From Planctomycetota bacterium (lineage in GTDB: Bacteria; Planctomycetota; Planctomycetia; Isosphaerales; Isosphaeraceae): a stretch of DNA of 64,000 nt. Positions 38,403 to 47,030 of this stretch are shown here, piece after piece. The DNA is taken from NCBI GenBank assembly GCA_021791715.1, contig JAJYWB010000017.1, forward strand, positions 27,894-91,893, given 5' to 3'. Every line of letters begins with the position of its first letter. The stretch's first letter is position 1. The notes beneath the pieces were generated by a model, which saw only the letters and a program-made list of their open reading frames with translations, was not told where the DNA came from and made no database searches. A program made the position numbers and the translations under genes.

Positions 38403-38742
38403 TCGCGCAACCATCAATATTTAAAACAACGAATTTATCTGGATATCAATTGGCGTCGCCGCCGGCGTGTCGCATGAGGGCGCGCCGGCTTGTGGATTTA
38501 AGGCCGATTGGATTCGCGATCGCATAGGCGGTCGTCGGCTCGCGCTCGCGTTGGAAATCGCCGCGACGGCCGAGGGCTTACGCGCCGCCCTGGAAAACGG
38601 CGGTGCGATCCGTAAGGCGTGCGCGATCGGCGAGGATCGCGCGTGCGTCGGGAAAATCGCGTGCGGCGGGAAAATCGCGTGCGGCGGGAAAAATTGCGCG
38701 GCGGGATTGACGTGCTCCTTAGTACATGCTACCTTTTTGTTC
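38403..38742 (+). other. Interval upstream of the Y-family polymerase
   Basis: 340 bp that remain open in the polymerase frame but lack a ribosome-binding site at any upstream start. It contains a three-copy 18-bp tandem repeat and, just before the ATG, the segment TTAGTACATGCTACC followed by a T-run. Confidence 0.5.
38641..38694 (+). repeat. Tandem repeat, three copies of 18 bp
   Basis: Unit GCGTGCGGCGGGAAAATC, with single-base differences in the first and third copies, followed by a partial fourth copy. About 50 bp upstream of the polymerase start. Confidence 0.85.
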
Positions 38743-39975
38743 ATGAAAAGCGTGGAGTTGGTCGGACATATCGACGCCGACTGTTTCTACGTGTCGGCGG
38801 AGCGGGTGCGCGATCCGTTCCTGGCGGGGAAGCCCGTCGGGGTGCTGGGGAACCAGGGAGCGTGCGTGATCGCCAAGAGCTACGAGATGAAGCGCGCCGG
38901 GGTCGGCACGGGGACGCCGATCTGGGACGCGGTCGCGCGGTGTCCCGACGGGATCTATCTCAAACGCGATTTCCGCTGGTACGAGGTTTTAAGCCGAAAG
39001 ATGCTTGAAGTCGTGCGGGAGTGGTCGCCGCGGGTCGAGTATTATTCGATCGACGAATTCTTTTTTAGCGCGGTGTTAACGCGAGAACGGGGGACGTTCC
39101 AGGAGATCGCCGAGGGGATTCGCGATGCGATTCAGGAGCGGGTGGGGGTTCCGGCGACGGTCGGCCTGGCGCGGTCGCGGACGCTCGCCAAGCTGATCTC
39201 GGATTCGGCCAAGCCGTTCGGCGCCCGCGTGGTCGCCGACGCCGACGCCGAGCGCGAACTCCTCGCCGATCGTCCCGTGACCGAAATCACCGGAATCTCG
39301 GGGCGGCGCGAGACGCGGCTCGCCGCCTGGGGCGTTCGCACATGTCTTGATTTGGCTTTGGCCGATCGACGGCTCGTCCGCTCGCTGTTGACCGCGACGG
39401 GGGAGGCGTTGTGGTGGGAGCTGAACGGCGATCCCGTGCGGTCGATCGAGCCGCGTCGGCCGTCGCACAAGGCGCTTTCGCGCGGCGGCAGCCTGGGAGG
39501 CGCGGCTTCGAGCGACCCCGTCGTCATCCACGCCTGGCTCGTGCGCAATCTCGAACGTCTCATCGAAGAATTGCGTTATCATCAAGTGGTTACGGGACGA
39601 TTGACGGTTTGGGTTTCGTACCGCGACGGTCGATCGGGGGTCGGTCAAACCGACCTGGCGGCGCCGACCGACCTGTTCGACCGCCTGCTCGATTCCGCCC
39701 GCCCGTGCCTGCGGTCGGCGTGGATCCGCGGAGCGGTCGCGACCCGTATGCACCTGATCGCCGAACGCCTCATCCCCCGATCGTCGCGTCCGCTCGGCCT
39801 CTTCGACCCTCCCGACGACCGAGCCCGCGCGATCGCCGACCTGAAAGAACGCGTCAACAATCGCATCGGCCGATTCGCGCTCCGAAGCGCCGCCACCTTG
39901 CCCCTAAACGGTATCTACGCCGATTCCGCCAACGGCTACGATATCTGCGACGTTCGAGGAAAAATGTGCTTTTAA
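38743..39975 (+). CDS. Y-family (UmuC/DinB-type) DNA polymerase
   Basis: Translesion polymerase of about 410 residues. Catalytic acidic residues are in place: 'GHIDADCFYVSAERV' (first Asp pair) and 'EYYSIDEFFF' (Asp-Glu). 'GVGTGTPIWDA' and 'GVPATVGLARSRTLAKLISD' match the fingers/palm region, and 'ITGISGRRETRLAAWGVRTC' is the HhH thumb part. 'GDPVRSIEPRRPSHKALSRGGSL' opens the little-finger domain. I start at the ATG of MKSVELVGHIDAD; the longer frame upstream is repeat-derived. No beta-clamp motif was confidently located. A SRAP-like gene follows, suggesting a DNA-damage-induced pair. Confidence 0.92.
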   Translation: MKSVELVGHIDADCFYVSAERVRDPFLAGKPVGVLGNQGACVIAKSYEMKRAGVGTGTPIWDAVARCPDGIYLKRDFRWYEVLSRKMLEVVREWSPRVEYYSIDEFFFSAVLTRERGTFQEIAEGIRDAIQERVGVPATVGLARSRTLAKLISDSAKPFGARVVADADAERELLADRPVTEITGISGRRETRLAAWGVRTCLDLALADRRLVRSLLTATGEALWWELNGDPVRSIEPRRPSHKALSRGGSLGGAASSDPVVIHAWLVRNLERLIEELRYHQVVTGRLTVWVSYRDGRSGVGQTDLAAPTDLFDRLLDSARPCLRSAWIRGAVATRMHLIAERLIPRSSRPLGLFDPPDDRARAIADLKERVNNRIGRFALRSAATLPLNGIYADSANGYDICDVRGKMCF

Positions 39976-40005
39976 GAACACGTAATATTACAAGAGAAGA
40001 CGGAT

Positions 40006-40473
40006 ATGTGCGACGGGATCGCGGTCGCGAAGAGCGAATTTTCGATCGAACTCGTCGAGCGCTGCGGGCTCGCGAGCGTGCTGCACGATCGCGGCGGAGA
40101 GGCCGAATATCGGTTTTTGTACCGCGACCGTCGTCCCCGGCTTCCCGTTTGGCGCGACGGCCGGATCGAGATCGTCCGGTGGGGGAACGGCCGAGGCGAA
40201 AGCCGGTTCCTCCCTCGCACGGGCTGGACGTGGCTGACGACCGTCGAGGAGGGGGGCTGGCGGAACGCGAACGCCGTCCCGGTCGATATCCCCGCGGCGG
40301 TCATCCTCGATAAAGGCGTTTGGATCCGCGTGCGTCAGGGAATTCGCGGCCTCGTCGTTCCCGACGAGCGAGGCGTCGCGGTCGCGTACGTCGTCTGCGA
40401 ACCCGCGGGCCATTATTACCGCGTGATGACCCGCAACGACCGAACGCCCGTTCTCATCGGCGAAAAAATCTAA
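40006..40473 (+). CDS. Small SRAP-like protein (HMCES/YedK-related candidate)
   Basis: A 155-residue protein that starts Met-Cys, as SRAP proteins do: Cys2 becomes the N-terminal nucleophile that cross-links to abasic sites. Other resemblances: 'VRWGNGRGESR' to the WGL...ArsET region and 'CEPAGHYYRVMTRNDRTPVLIG' to the terminal 'TTPAN..M..IHNRMPVIL' block. It is shorter than the usual ~220 residues and the middle is divergent, so this is a low-homology call. It begins 31 bp after the Y-family polymerase, a context common for SRAP genes in SOS operons. Confidence 0.5.
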   Translation: MCDGIAVAKSEFSIELVERCGLASVLHDRGGEAEYRFLYRDRRPRLPVWRDGRIEIVRWGNGRGESRFLPRTGWTWLTTVEEGGWRNANAVPVDIPAAVILDKGVWIRVRQGIRGLVVPDERGVAVAYVVCEPAGHYYRVMTRNDRTPVLIGEKI

Positions 40474-40637
40474 AAGCGTTCCACGAAACGCGAATTCGGC
40501 GGCGAAAACGACCGACCGCGTAAACAGACGCACACTCAAGCCGTTGACGAACGCGCCGCCGATCCGCTACGATTCCCAAACCGCGTCGATTCCGGTTGGA
40601 ACGCGGCGAAATTCTCTCTATTCAAGGGTTTATGTTC

Positions 40638-40973
40638 ATGTCGGAGACGATCGGTTACGACGATTTCGCCAAGCTCGATCTGCGGGTTGCGCGGGTGATC
40701 GAGGCGCGTCCCCATCCCAACGCCGACAAGCTGATGTTGCTTCAGGTTGAACTCGGCGACGGCGTTCAGAAGCAGATCGTCGCGGGGATCCGGGCGCATT
40801 ACCCGCCGGAAACGCTGACGGGGAAGCTGATCGTCGTCGTCAACAACCTCGCTCCGGCGATGCTTCGCGGCGAAACGTCGAACGGGATGTTGCTCGCGGC
40901 GACCTCGAACGAAAAGGTGATCCTTCTCACGGTCGACGATCCCGAATGCCTGCCGGGATCAAAGATCAAGTGA
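40638..40973 (+). CDS. Stand-alone tRNA-binding domain protein (Trbp111/MetG C-terminal type)
   Basis: 111 residues of the OB-fold tRNA-binding domain (PF01588): 'FAKLDLRVARVIEARPHPNADKLMLLQVELG', 'RQIVAGI'-like 'KQIVAGIRAHYPPE', 'VVVNNLAPAMLRGETSNGMLLAA'. The domain occurs at the C-terminus of MetRS and as free dimeric tRNA-binding chaperones. I start at the second Met (AAGGG nine nt upstream) rather than at an ATG two codons earlier. The rest of metG is not nearby, so this is a free-standing copy. Confidence 0.9.
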   Translation: MSETIGYDDFAKLDLRVARVIEARPHPNADKLMLLQVELGDGVQKQIVAGIRAHYPPETLTGKLIVVVNNLAPAMLRGETSNGMLLAATSNEKVILLTVDDPECLPGSKIK

Positions 40974-41048
40974 TTTTTAAGACTGTTCATCTGAATCGCG
41001 TCGGGCGTTTCCGGCGCGGGTACCGCATCGTTCGGGAGGCGGCGCTCG

Positions 41049-41801
41049 ATGGCGTTCGCGACGATTCAATATTTTAGTCGATCGTTACGTAAGGCGTCTT
41101 CGATGAACGTCGTCTTTCCCGACGATCCCGCGACGCCGCGACCGTACCGCGTGTTTTACCTGCTTCACGGGCTTTCGGACGATCACTCGATCTGGATGCG
41201 CAGGACGAGCGTCGAGCGCTACGTTTCGGGTTTGCCGCTCGTCGTCGTCATGCCCGACGGCGGTCGCGGGTTTTACACGAACGCGGTCGAGGGATTCGCG
41301 TATGAAGACGATCTTATTCAAGACGTCGTCGGGTTGATCGACCGCACGTTTCCGGTCAAGGCCGAGAAATCGGGGCGAGCGATCGGCGGGCTCTCGATGG
41401 GAGGATACGGAGCGATCAAGATCGCGCTAAAACACCCAAACATGTTCGCAAGCGCAAATTCACATTCGGGGGCGGTCGGTTTTCTTCGACCGCGCGCCGG
41501 CGGGCTCGAGCCCGAATTCGCGCGGATCTTCGGCAAGTCTCCCGCGGGAGGTCCCGAAGACCCGTTCGCGATCGTCGAAAAAACCGATCACGGAATCATC
41601 CCCGCGCTCCGGCTCGATTGCGGTCGCGACGACTTCCTCCTCGCGCAAAATCGAGATTTCCATGAACATCTTAATAAACTTGGGATCGTTCATGAATACG
41701 ACGAATATCCCGGCGGCCACGAATGGAGTTATTGGGACGAGCACGTCCGGGAGGCGATCGCCTTCCACGCCAAATACCTGGATATTCCTATGAAAAAATA
41801 A
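41049..41801 (+). CDS. Esterase D-like alpha/beta hydrolase
   Basis: 250 residues of the esterase D/S-formylglutathione hydrolase-type family (PF00756). 'YRVFYLLHGLSDDHSIWMR' gives the oxyanion region, nucleophile Ser116 sits in 'GLSMGGYGA', the acid is the Asp in 'LDCGRDDFLL', and His in 'YPGGHEWSYW' completes the triad. No signal peptide is visible, so it is probably cytoplasmic. The substrate is unknown; the neighbours do not suggest one. Confidence 0.88.
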   Translation: MAFATIQYFSRSLRKASSMNVVFPDDPATPRPYRVFYLLHGLSDDHSIWMRRTSVERYVSGLPLVVVMPDGGRGFYTNAVEGFAYEDDLIQDVVGLIDRTFPVKAEKSGRAIGGLSMGGYGAIKIALKHPNMFASANSHSGAVGFLRPRAGGLEPEFARIFGKSPAGGPEDPFAIVEKTDHGIIPALRLDCGRDDFLLAQNRDFHEHLNKLGIVHEYDEYPGGHEWSYWDEHVREAIAFHAKYLDIPMKK

Positions 41802-41898
41802 TCTTCGTGGTTTAAAAGCAATTCGTCTTATCGTCCGGCGTTTCGCCGATTCGTCGATTATCCAATCCGTCGTTCACGATCGATTCGGCGCAACGCAG

Positions 41899-43554
41899 AT
41901 GAAACCGACCGCGAAAATCTCAGCCGAAACTCGACCGAAACGACCGAGCCGGATCACCCTCCTTGATCGATCGCCGCCGAGCCTTGTAACGATGATTCTC
42001 GCGTGCCTGATCGCCGCGGCGCCGGCCCTGCTTTATTGGGATGAACTCTCGACATACCGGCTCTCGGGCGACGATTTCGTTTATCTGGCGCGATCGAGGA
42101 CGCTCGCCGATCTTTCGAAAAACCTCCTCGTTCCGCACAACGCGCACGTCGTTCCGCTTTTCCGGATCGTGTTTTACTTACTCGTTCAGGCGAGCGGCGG
42201 CTTTGAGAATTTGGCGACGACGTGCGCGATCTGCTCGATCGCTCTCGTCGCGGCGGTCTCGCTCGCGACGGGTCGGTTCGTCGCCCGCGAGACGCGATCC
42301 CTCCATCTGGGTTTGGCCGCGTGCGCCGCGATCTCGTTCTCGACGAACCTCGAAGCCGCGGTCGTTTGGTTCGCCGCGGGACAGGCTCTTTGGGCGGGAT
42401 TGCTCATAATACTCATGTTATTGTGTTTACAAAAATGGATTCTCGGGGGATCGAATGTTTTCCTCGCGATCGCGGCGGTTTTCGCTTGCGGTTCGCCGCT
42501 GTTTTGGTCGGGAGGTTATATCGCGGCGCCGGTCGGCTTCGCGTACCTTTTTTTTCAAAACGACCGGACGCGATCGCTTCGCGCCGCGGTTTTAACGCTC
42601 GCGGCGCCGATTCTCGTCGCGGGAATCATCGCGCTCGTTTTGTCGAATCGTGCGGAAGCGATCGAGCCGAGGGGGTTTTCCGGGATTCAATCAATACGTA
42701 TTGATCGCGGAATTACGCACACGTGCCAAGGTTTTATCGAGTTTCTCATCGCCGGAAATCTCGGGCTCGACATAGAGACGACCGCCGCGCAGAGCGTTAT
42801 CTTCACTTTGATTTTTATTTTGATCTGGTTGCGGATCAAATCGTGGCGTTTTCGGCCGACTCCGCTCGAGGCCGCGGGAGCGACGACCGCGATCCTCGGG
42901 CTTTGGCTGCCGTACACGTTTCGCTCGACCGAGCCGTTCGCTCTCTTGCGCGGCCTCGGCTGGTATCTCGCGATCCCTCAGATCGGCGCGGCGCTTTTCG
43001 CGATCGGAGCGTTCGACGCGGCTCGCCCGCGAAATCACGACGAGAAGTCCGATCTCACCGTAAAATCGTGTTTACTTATTATCGCCTTGATTCTCGCTAC
43101 GACCGCGATTGAAAAGCCCCGCGCCGATCGTTATTTTTTGGCCGACGTTCCTCCGCTCACCGATTTCGAGCGCGCTCGCTTCGAGACCGACGATCTCGGG
43201 CTCGTTCGTGCGCGTGCGATCGCCGAACTTCGAGCCGGGCGGCAAAGAGCGTTCTTAAAACGTCTTCATCAGATTGAGATCACGGCGCGCAAGCATCAAT
43301 TATCGCGTCGAGCCGTTCGCTCGGCGATCGACCTTCCGCCCCCTCCGGGCATGCCGCGCGATCTAAAAGGGATTGATTCGGGGTCGCTTCTGGCGCTTCC
43401 CGATACCGGCCCGAACGACTCGGACGCGGCGAACACGCTTTCAGGAATCAGGCTCGACCGAATAACGCCGTTTCGCCCCGATTGGATTCCGCCGAACGAA
43501 ACCTGGCCGAAGGTTCCTCGCTTCGTCGGACGATCTGATTCGATCGATTTTTAA
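41899..43554 (+). CDS. GT-C-like polytopic membrane protein, paralog 1
   Basis: 551 residues with about ten membrane helices and a soluble C-terminal tail. After the first helix comes 'YRLSGDDFVYLARS' with Asp58-Asp59, the position of the acidic loop motif of GT-C glycosyltransferases, and 'VPHNAHVVPLFRI'. The neighbouring gene repeats these motifs, so the two are paralogs. A lipid-linked sugar transferase role is inferred from topology and motif placement only. Confidence 0.72.
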   Translation: MKPTAKISAETRPKRPSRITLLDRSPPSLVTMILACLIAAAPALLYWDELSTYRLSGDDFVYLARSRTLADLSKNLLVPHNAHVVPLFRIVFYLLVQASGGFENLATTCAICSIALVAAVSLATGRFVARETRSLHLGLAACAAISFSTNLEAAVVWFAAGQALWAGLLIILMLLCLQKWILGGSNVFLAIAAVFACGSPLFWSGGYIAAPVGFAYLFFQNDRTRSLRAAVLTLAAPILVAGIIALVLSNRAEAIEPRGFSGIQSIRIDRGITHTCQGFIEFLIAGNLGLDIETTAAQSVIFTLIFILIWLRIKSWRFRPTPLEAAGATTAILGLWLPYTFRSTEPFALLRGLGWYLAIPQIGAALFAIGAFDAARPRNHDEKSDLTVKSCLLIIALILATTAIEKPRADRYFLADVPPLTDFERARFETDDLGLVRARAIAELRAGRQRAFLKRLHQIEITARKHQLSRRAVRSAIDLPPPPGMPRDLKGIDSGSLLALPDTGPNDSDAANTLSGIRLDRITPFRPDWIPPNETWPKVPRFVGRSDSIDF

Positions 43555-43686
43555 ACGATCACTTTTAAGAATATCGTAAGAATTATCGGTTCAATACGTT
43601 ATCGATTCGACGTTTTATTGCCGCGATCGCGCCGATGCGGCAAGATGACCGGGTGAAATCGGAAGTTATCGAGGTTGAACTCAAAA

Positions 43687-45306
43687 ATGACCGCGGGATC
43701 ATTCAGGCAAGGCTTGGCGAACCGGCTCGATCGACCCGCGGGGAGGGTCGCGGCGATCGTCGCGGCGTTCCTCGTTTGCGCGGGGCCCGCGATCCTTTAT
43801 TACAAGCCGTACGATCGGATTTATGTCGATCCGATCGGCGATTACCGGCTATATAGCGACGATTTCGCGTACATCGCGGCGTCGCGCACGTTCCCCCGAA
43901 CGATCAAACATTTATTTACGCCACATAATACGCATATTTCTCCGACCTGGCGGTTGACGACGTGGGCTCTAATCGCCTCGGCGGGAAGGCTAAGCCGAAT
44001 TCCAGACGTTCTCGGTATCGCGACCTACTCGATGCTGGTCGCGCTGATGTCGCTGACGGGCCGCTTGATCGCGCGCGAGACGAAGAACGCGGCTCTCGGG
44101 CTCGCGTCGGCGTGCATGATCGGCGTCACGTCTTTGCAGTTCACCGCGGGAACCTGGTATTCGGCGGGGCAAACGCTTTGGGCGGGCTTCGGAATTATCG
44201 GCGTTCTTTGGTATCTGCAAGCGTGGCGAAGATCACCCAAGGTGATTTATCTGGTCGCCGCGTTCGTGACGACATGGATCGCGGGAGGGTTTTGGTCGAT
44301 CGGACATGCATCGGGACCCGTCGGAGCGGTTTATCTGTTTTGCGACGGTCGACCGCGGTGCAAAAAGGCTTCAATCGTTCCACTTTTGGGGTCGATCGCC
44401 GCCGCGGCGGTTTTCCTCGGTTTGGGAGCGCACCAGATCGACGCATCGATCTCGACGAGCGGGAGATCCGCCGCCGACGCGACGAACCCGATCGTCGGCG
44501 TTTGGCACACGCTCCGCGCGTTTCCCGAGCATCTGATTCTTCAAAACCTCGGTCTCGAAGCCGCGGTCGGCCCGATTCGAGGCTTGATCTTTACGCTTGC
44601 TTTTTTCTTGATCTGGGCGTGGACGCGTCGCGCCGCGCTACGGCCGACGGCGCTCGAAGCCGCGGGTTTCACGCTCATTTTCCTCAGCTATTTCGTCGAA
44701 CTCAGCTTTCGCGGCTATCTCCCGTTTTCGAGCCTGCGCGGCTACGTTCCCTGGTACGACGCGATCCCGCATCTCGGATTCGTCTTGCTGATCGCGGGCT
44801 GGTTCGCCGCGGTCCATCCCGCGCCGATTCAAAAAAACGTCAAGATCTTCACAAATAAAAGTCTCTTATTTGTTATGATGCTGGAATGTTCGTTACTTTT
44901 GATTCATCGAACGCGTTGCGACGAGTTGTTCGTGAAGAGCTTGCCTTATCTGACCGAGCCCGAGCGGAAGGCTTTGCCGGTATTATCGTTGCGTAGGCTT
45001 CGGGCTTCGTATTTATTGCAGGATCGAGCGACGAGCCAGCGGCGACATCTTGAACGTTACGAGAAGGCCGAGGCGATCGCGCGCAAGCTCGGGATCGGCC
45101 TCGACTCGATCCACAAGGCGCTCGGCCGGGGCTCGATTCCCGAGATTCCCGACGCTTACGATTCGTTCGAAATGCTCGACGTTCCCGAGACGGGAAAACC
45201 GGTCGATTCCGCGATCGTCCGCGAGGCGCTCGGATCTTGGCTCGAATATCAGCCCGCACTCGAGGCGATTCCGCTCGAATCATTTCGACCAGTGAACAAA
45301 AGATAA
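43687..45306 (+). CDS. GT-C-like polytopic membrane protein, paralog 2
   Basis: 539 residues, about ten helices and a soluble C-terminus. Asp58-Asp59 in 'YRLYSDDFAYIAASRTF' and 'TPHNTHISPTWRL' mirror paralog 1, and both share 'WYSAGQTLWAG' or its equivalent and 'PTALEAAGFT' or 'PTPLEAAGAT'. The ATG of MTAGSFRQG (GAGG 12 nt upstream) is preferred over a TTG four codons earlier that abuts the GAGG. It starts about 130 bp after paralog 1 and ends four bp from the convergent NUDIX gene. Confidence 0.72.
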   Translation: MTAGSFRQGLANRLDRPAGRVAAIVAAFLVCAGPAILYYKPYDRIYVDPIGDYRLYSDDFAYIAASRTFPRTIKHLFTPHNTHISPTWRLTTWALIASAGRLSRIPDVLGIATYSMLVALMSLTGRLIARETKNAALGLASACMIGVTSLQFTAGTWYSAGQTLWAGFGIIGVLWYLQAWRRSPKVIYLVAAFVTTWIAGGFWSIGHASGPVGAVYLFCDGRPRCKKASIVPLLGSIAAAAVFLGLGAHQIDASISTSGRSAADATNPIVGVWHTLRAFPEHLILQNLGLEAAVGPIRGLIFTLAFFLIWAWTRRAALRPTALEAAGFTLIFLSYFVELSFRGYLPFSSLRGYVPWYDAIPHLGFVLLIAGWFAAVHPAPIQKNVKIFTNKSLLFVMMLECSLLLIHRTRCDELFVKSLPYLTEPERKALPVLSLRRLRASYLLQDRATSQRRHLERYEKAEAIARKLGIGLDSIHKALGRGSIPEIPDAYDSFEMLDVPETGKPVDSAIVREALGSWLEYQPALEAIPLESFRPVNKR

Positions 45307-45310
45307 CATT

Positions 45311-45877
45311 TTATGATTTTGATCGACGTTCCGATTCGTCGACGATCCATTCGAGCAAGCTCGCGACGACGAGCACGTTATCGATCAATCCCTCTTTGAT
45401 ATAACGCCGGATTTGATCGACCGGAACGAGGACGATCTCGATCTCTTCGCCGGGATCGAGGTTCTTCTCGCCGACTCGTCTCGCGTTTTCGATCGACACC
45501 GTGGTGATTTTTGAAGACAAAAGCGACGAGTTCGACCAGACCGAGCCGAGCGACCTGGGAGGATCGCCCGCGTAGCCCGTTTCTTCGAGCAATTCGCGCG
45601 CTCCCGCTTCGAGCGGATCTTCGCCCGGTTCGAGCAGACCTCCGGGCGTTTCAAGGCTGTCTTTGGCGGCGCCGGCGCGGAATTGACGAACCAGAACGAG
45701 TTCGCGATCGGGGGTGACCGCGATCGCGTGGACCGCGTCGGCGAGTTCGATCACATAATAATCATGCGTCTTTTTCGATGCGCTCGATCGATATCGTTTT
45801 CGCTTCAGCTCGAACAGCCAGTTGCGCTCGATCGTATGATCATTATCGGGCTCGTGAATCCAGGACGCTTGGGGCAC
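45311..45877 (-). CDS. NUDIX hydrolase (ADP-ribose pyrophosphatase type)
   Basis: 188 residues. The NUDIX box 'GGLLEPGEDPLEAGARELLEETGY' spans two adjacent stretches and matches Gx5Ex7REUxEExGU completely, so it is probably active with Mg2+. 'AIAVTPDRELVLVRQFRAGA' and 'PGGLLEPGEDPLEAG' fit the ADP-ribose pyrophosphatase/NudF branch. Two in-frame GTG starts exist; GAGGA gives a 9-nt spacer to the second, which I use, while the first (45886) touches it. Confidence 0.9.
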   Translation of the reverse strand: MPQASWIHEPDNDHTIERNWLFELKRKRYRSSASKKTHDYYVIELADAVHAIAVTPDRELVLVRQFRAGAAKDSLETPGGLLEPGEDPLEAGARELLEETGYAGDPPRSLGSVWSNSSLLSSKITTVSIENARRVGEKNLDPGEEIEIVLVPVDQIRRYIKEGLIDNVLVVASLLEWIVDESERRSKS

Positions 45878-46097
45878 GGACTTCACTCCTCGGTTTCTAT
45901 CGACCGACGATCCGCGGCGCTCTCGATAATAACTCGACGCGCCCGCGTGATGCGACCGACCGTGTTGATTCGATCGGCCTAAGAGCGATCATACATCGCG
46001 ACAGGCTCGGCTTGTCGATTATCGTCTCGTGGAGTAAGGATATTTCAGGGAATATCGTGATCCGATTCTCCCACCATAACGGCGTGAGGTTTCGCAC

Positions 46098-47012
46098 ATG
46101 GACCAATCGGTGCAATCCGCTCCCAGATGGAGCCGAAAAGGCAAGATCGTCGCGATCGCCTCGCCTCCTTTACTGGCGCTTGTTTACATCGTGATTTCGT
46201 TGATTTCGGCTAACGTGCTGACTCACGCGAGCAACCACAAAGACGAAATCGCCCCCCAGGCGATCGGCGCCGACGCGAAAGTTTGGTCGACGCGAACCTC
46301 GGACGGAATCACCCTTCGCGGGCTTTATCTCCCCACTCCCGAACATCGCAAACTGATCGTTCTCGTACACGGAATGGGAAGCTCGCGCGACGAGATGGCG
46401 GGCCTCGGTCGCGATCTTCACGCACGCGGCTTCGACATCCTTTTGTTCGATTTGAGAGGCCACGGCGAGAGCGATCCCTCACGGCTTTCGATGGGTCGAA
46501 ACGAGCGTAAAGACCTCCGCGCCGTGCTCGCGTGGGCCAAGCATGAAGGTTACACCCCCGACCGGATCGGTTGGCTCGGCTATTCGATGGGCGCCGCGAC
46601 GATTTTAATGGAAGGCGCCGTAAACCCCGATTTCCGGGTCGCGATTCTTGATAGCCCGTTCGGCGACCTTCCCGACCTGCTCAATTCTCAGCTTCCCAAG
46701 CACAGCCATTTGCCCAAATTTTTCAATCCGGGGATTCTCTTCGCGGCGCACCGAGCTTACGGAATTCGGACCGACGACATTCGTCCCTCGCGATCCGCGA
46801 GCGACTGGCGCGGTAGGCCGATTCTCTTGATCCACGGCGAGGCCGATACGACCGTCCCCGTAAGACAATCGCGCGAGATCGCTCGCACGTTGGGGTCGTC
46901 TTGCACGCTCGTAACTCTCCCCGGGGTCGAACACGTCGAGGCGTATCGGTCGAACCCGAAAGAATACGTCGATCGAGCCCAGGCGTTCTTTAATGAACAC
47001 CTTGGCAAATAA
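46098..47012 (+). CDS. Membrane-anchored alpha/beta hydrolase
   Basis: 304 residues. N-terminal hydrophobic anchor (about 19-40), then an alpha/beta hydrolase domain: 'LIVLVHGMGSSRDEM' (oxyanion), 'FDLRGHGESD', nucleophile Ser163 in 'WLGYSMGAATIL', acid in 'LIHGEADTTVPV' and His in 'LPGVEHVEAY'. Similar to the YqkD/BEM46 group of predicted membrane-linked hydrolases. GAGG nine nt before the ATG. It is convergent with the uvrA gene, with an 18-bp gap. Confidence 0.87.
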   Translation: MDQSVQSAPRWSRKGKIVAIASPPLLALVYIVISLISANVLTHASNHKDEIAPQAIGADAKVWSTRTSDGITLRGLYLPTPEHRKLIVLVHGMGSSRDEMAGLGRDLHARGFDILLFDLRGHGESDPSRLSMGRNERKDLRAVLAWAKHEGYTPDRIGWLGYSMGAATILMEGAVNPDFRVAILDSPFGDLPDLLNSQLPKHSHLPKFFNPGILFAAHRAYGIRTDDIRPSRSASDWRGRPILLIHGEADTTVPVRQSREIARTLGSSCTLVTLPGVEHVEAYRSNPKEYVDRAQAFFNEHLGK

Positions 47013-47030
47013 AAATCAACAAATACTTAC

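Noticed and set aside
38467..38742. N-terminal extension of the Y-family polymerase
   Set aside because: Translates the 18-bp tandem repeats; the conserved polymerase N-terminus begins at MKSVELVGHIDAD.
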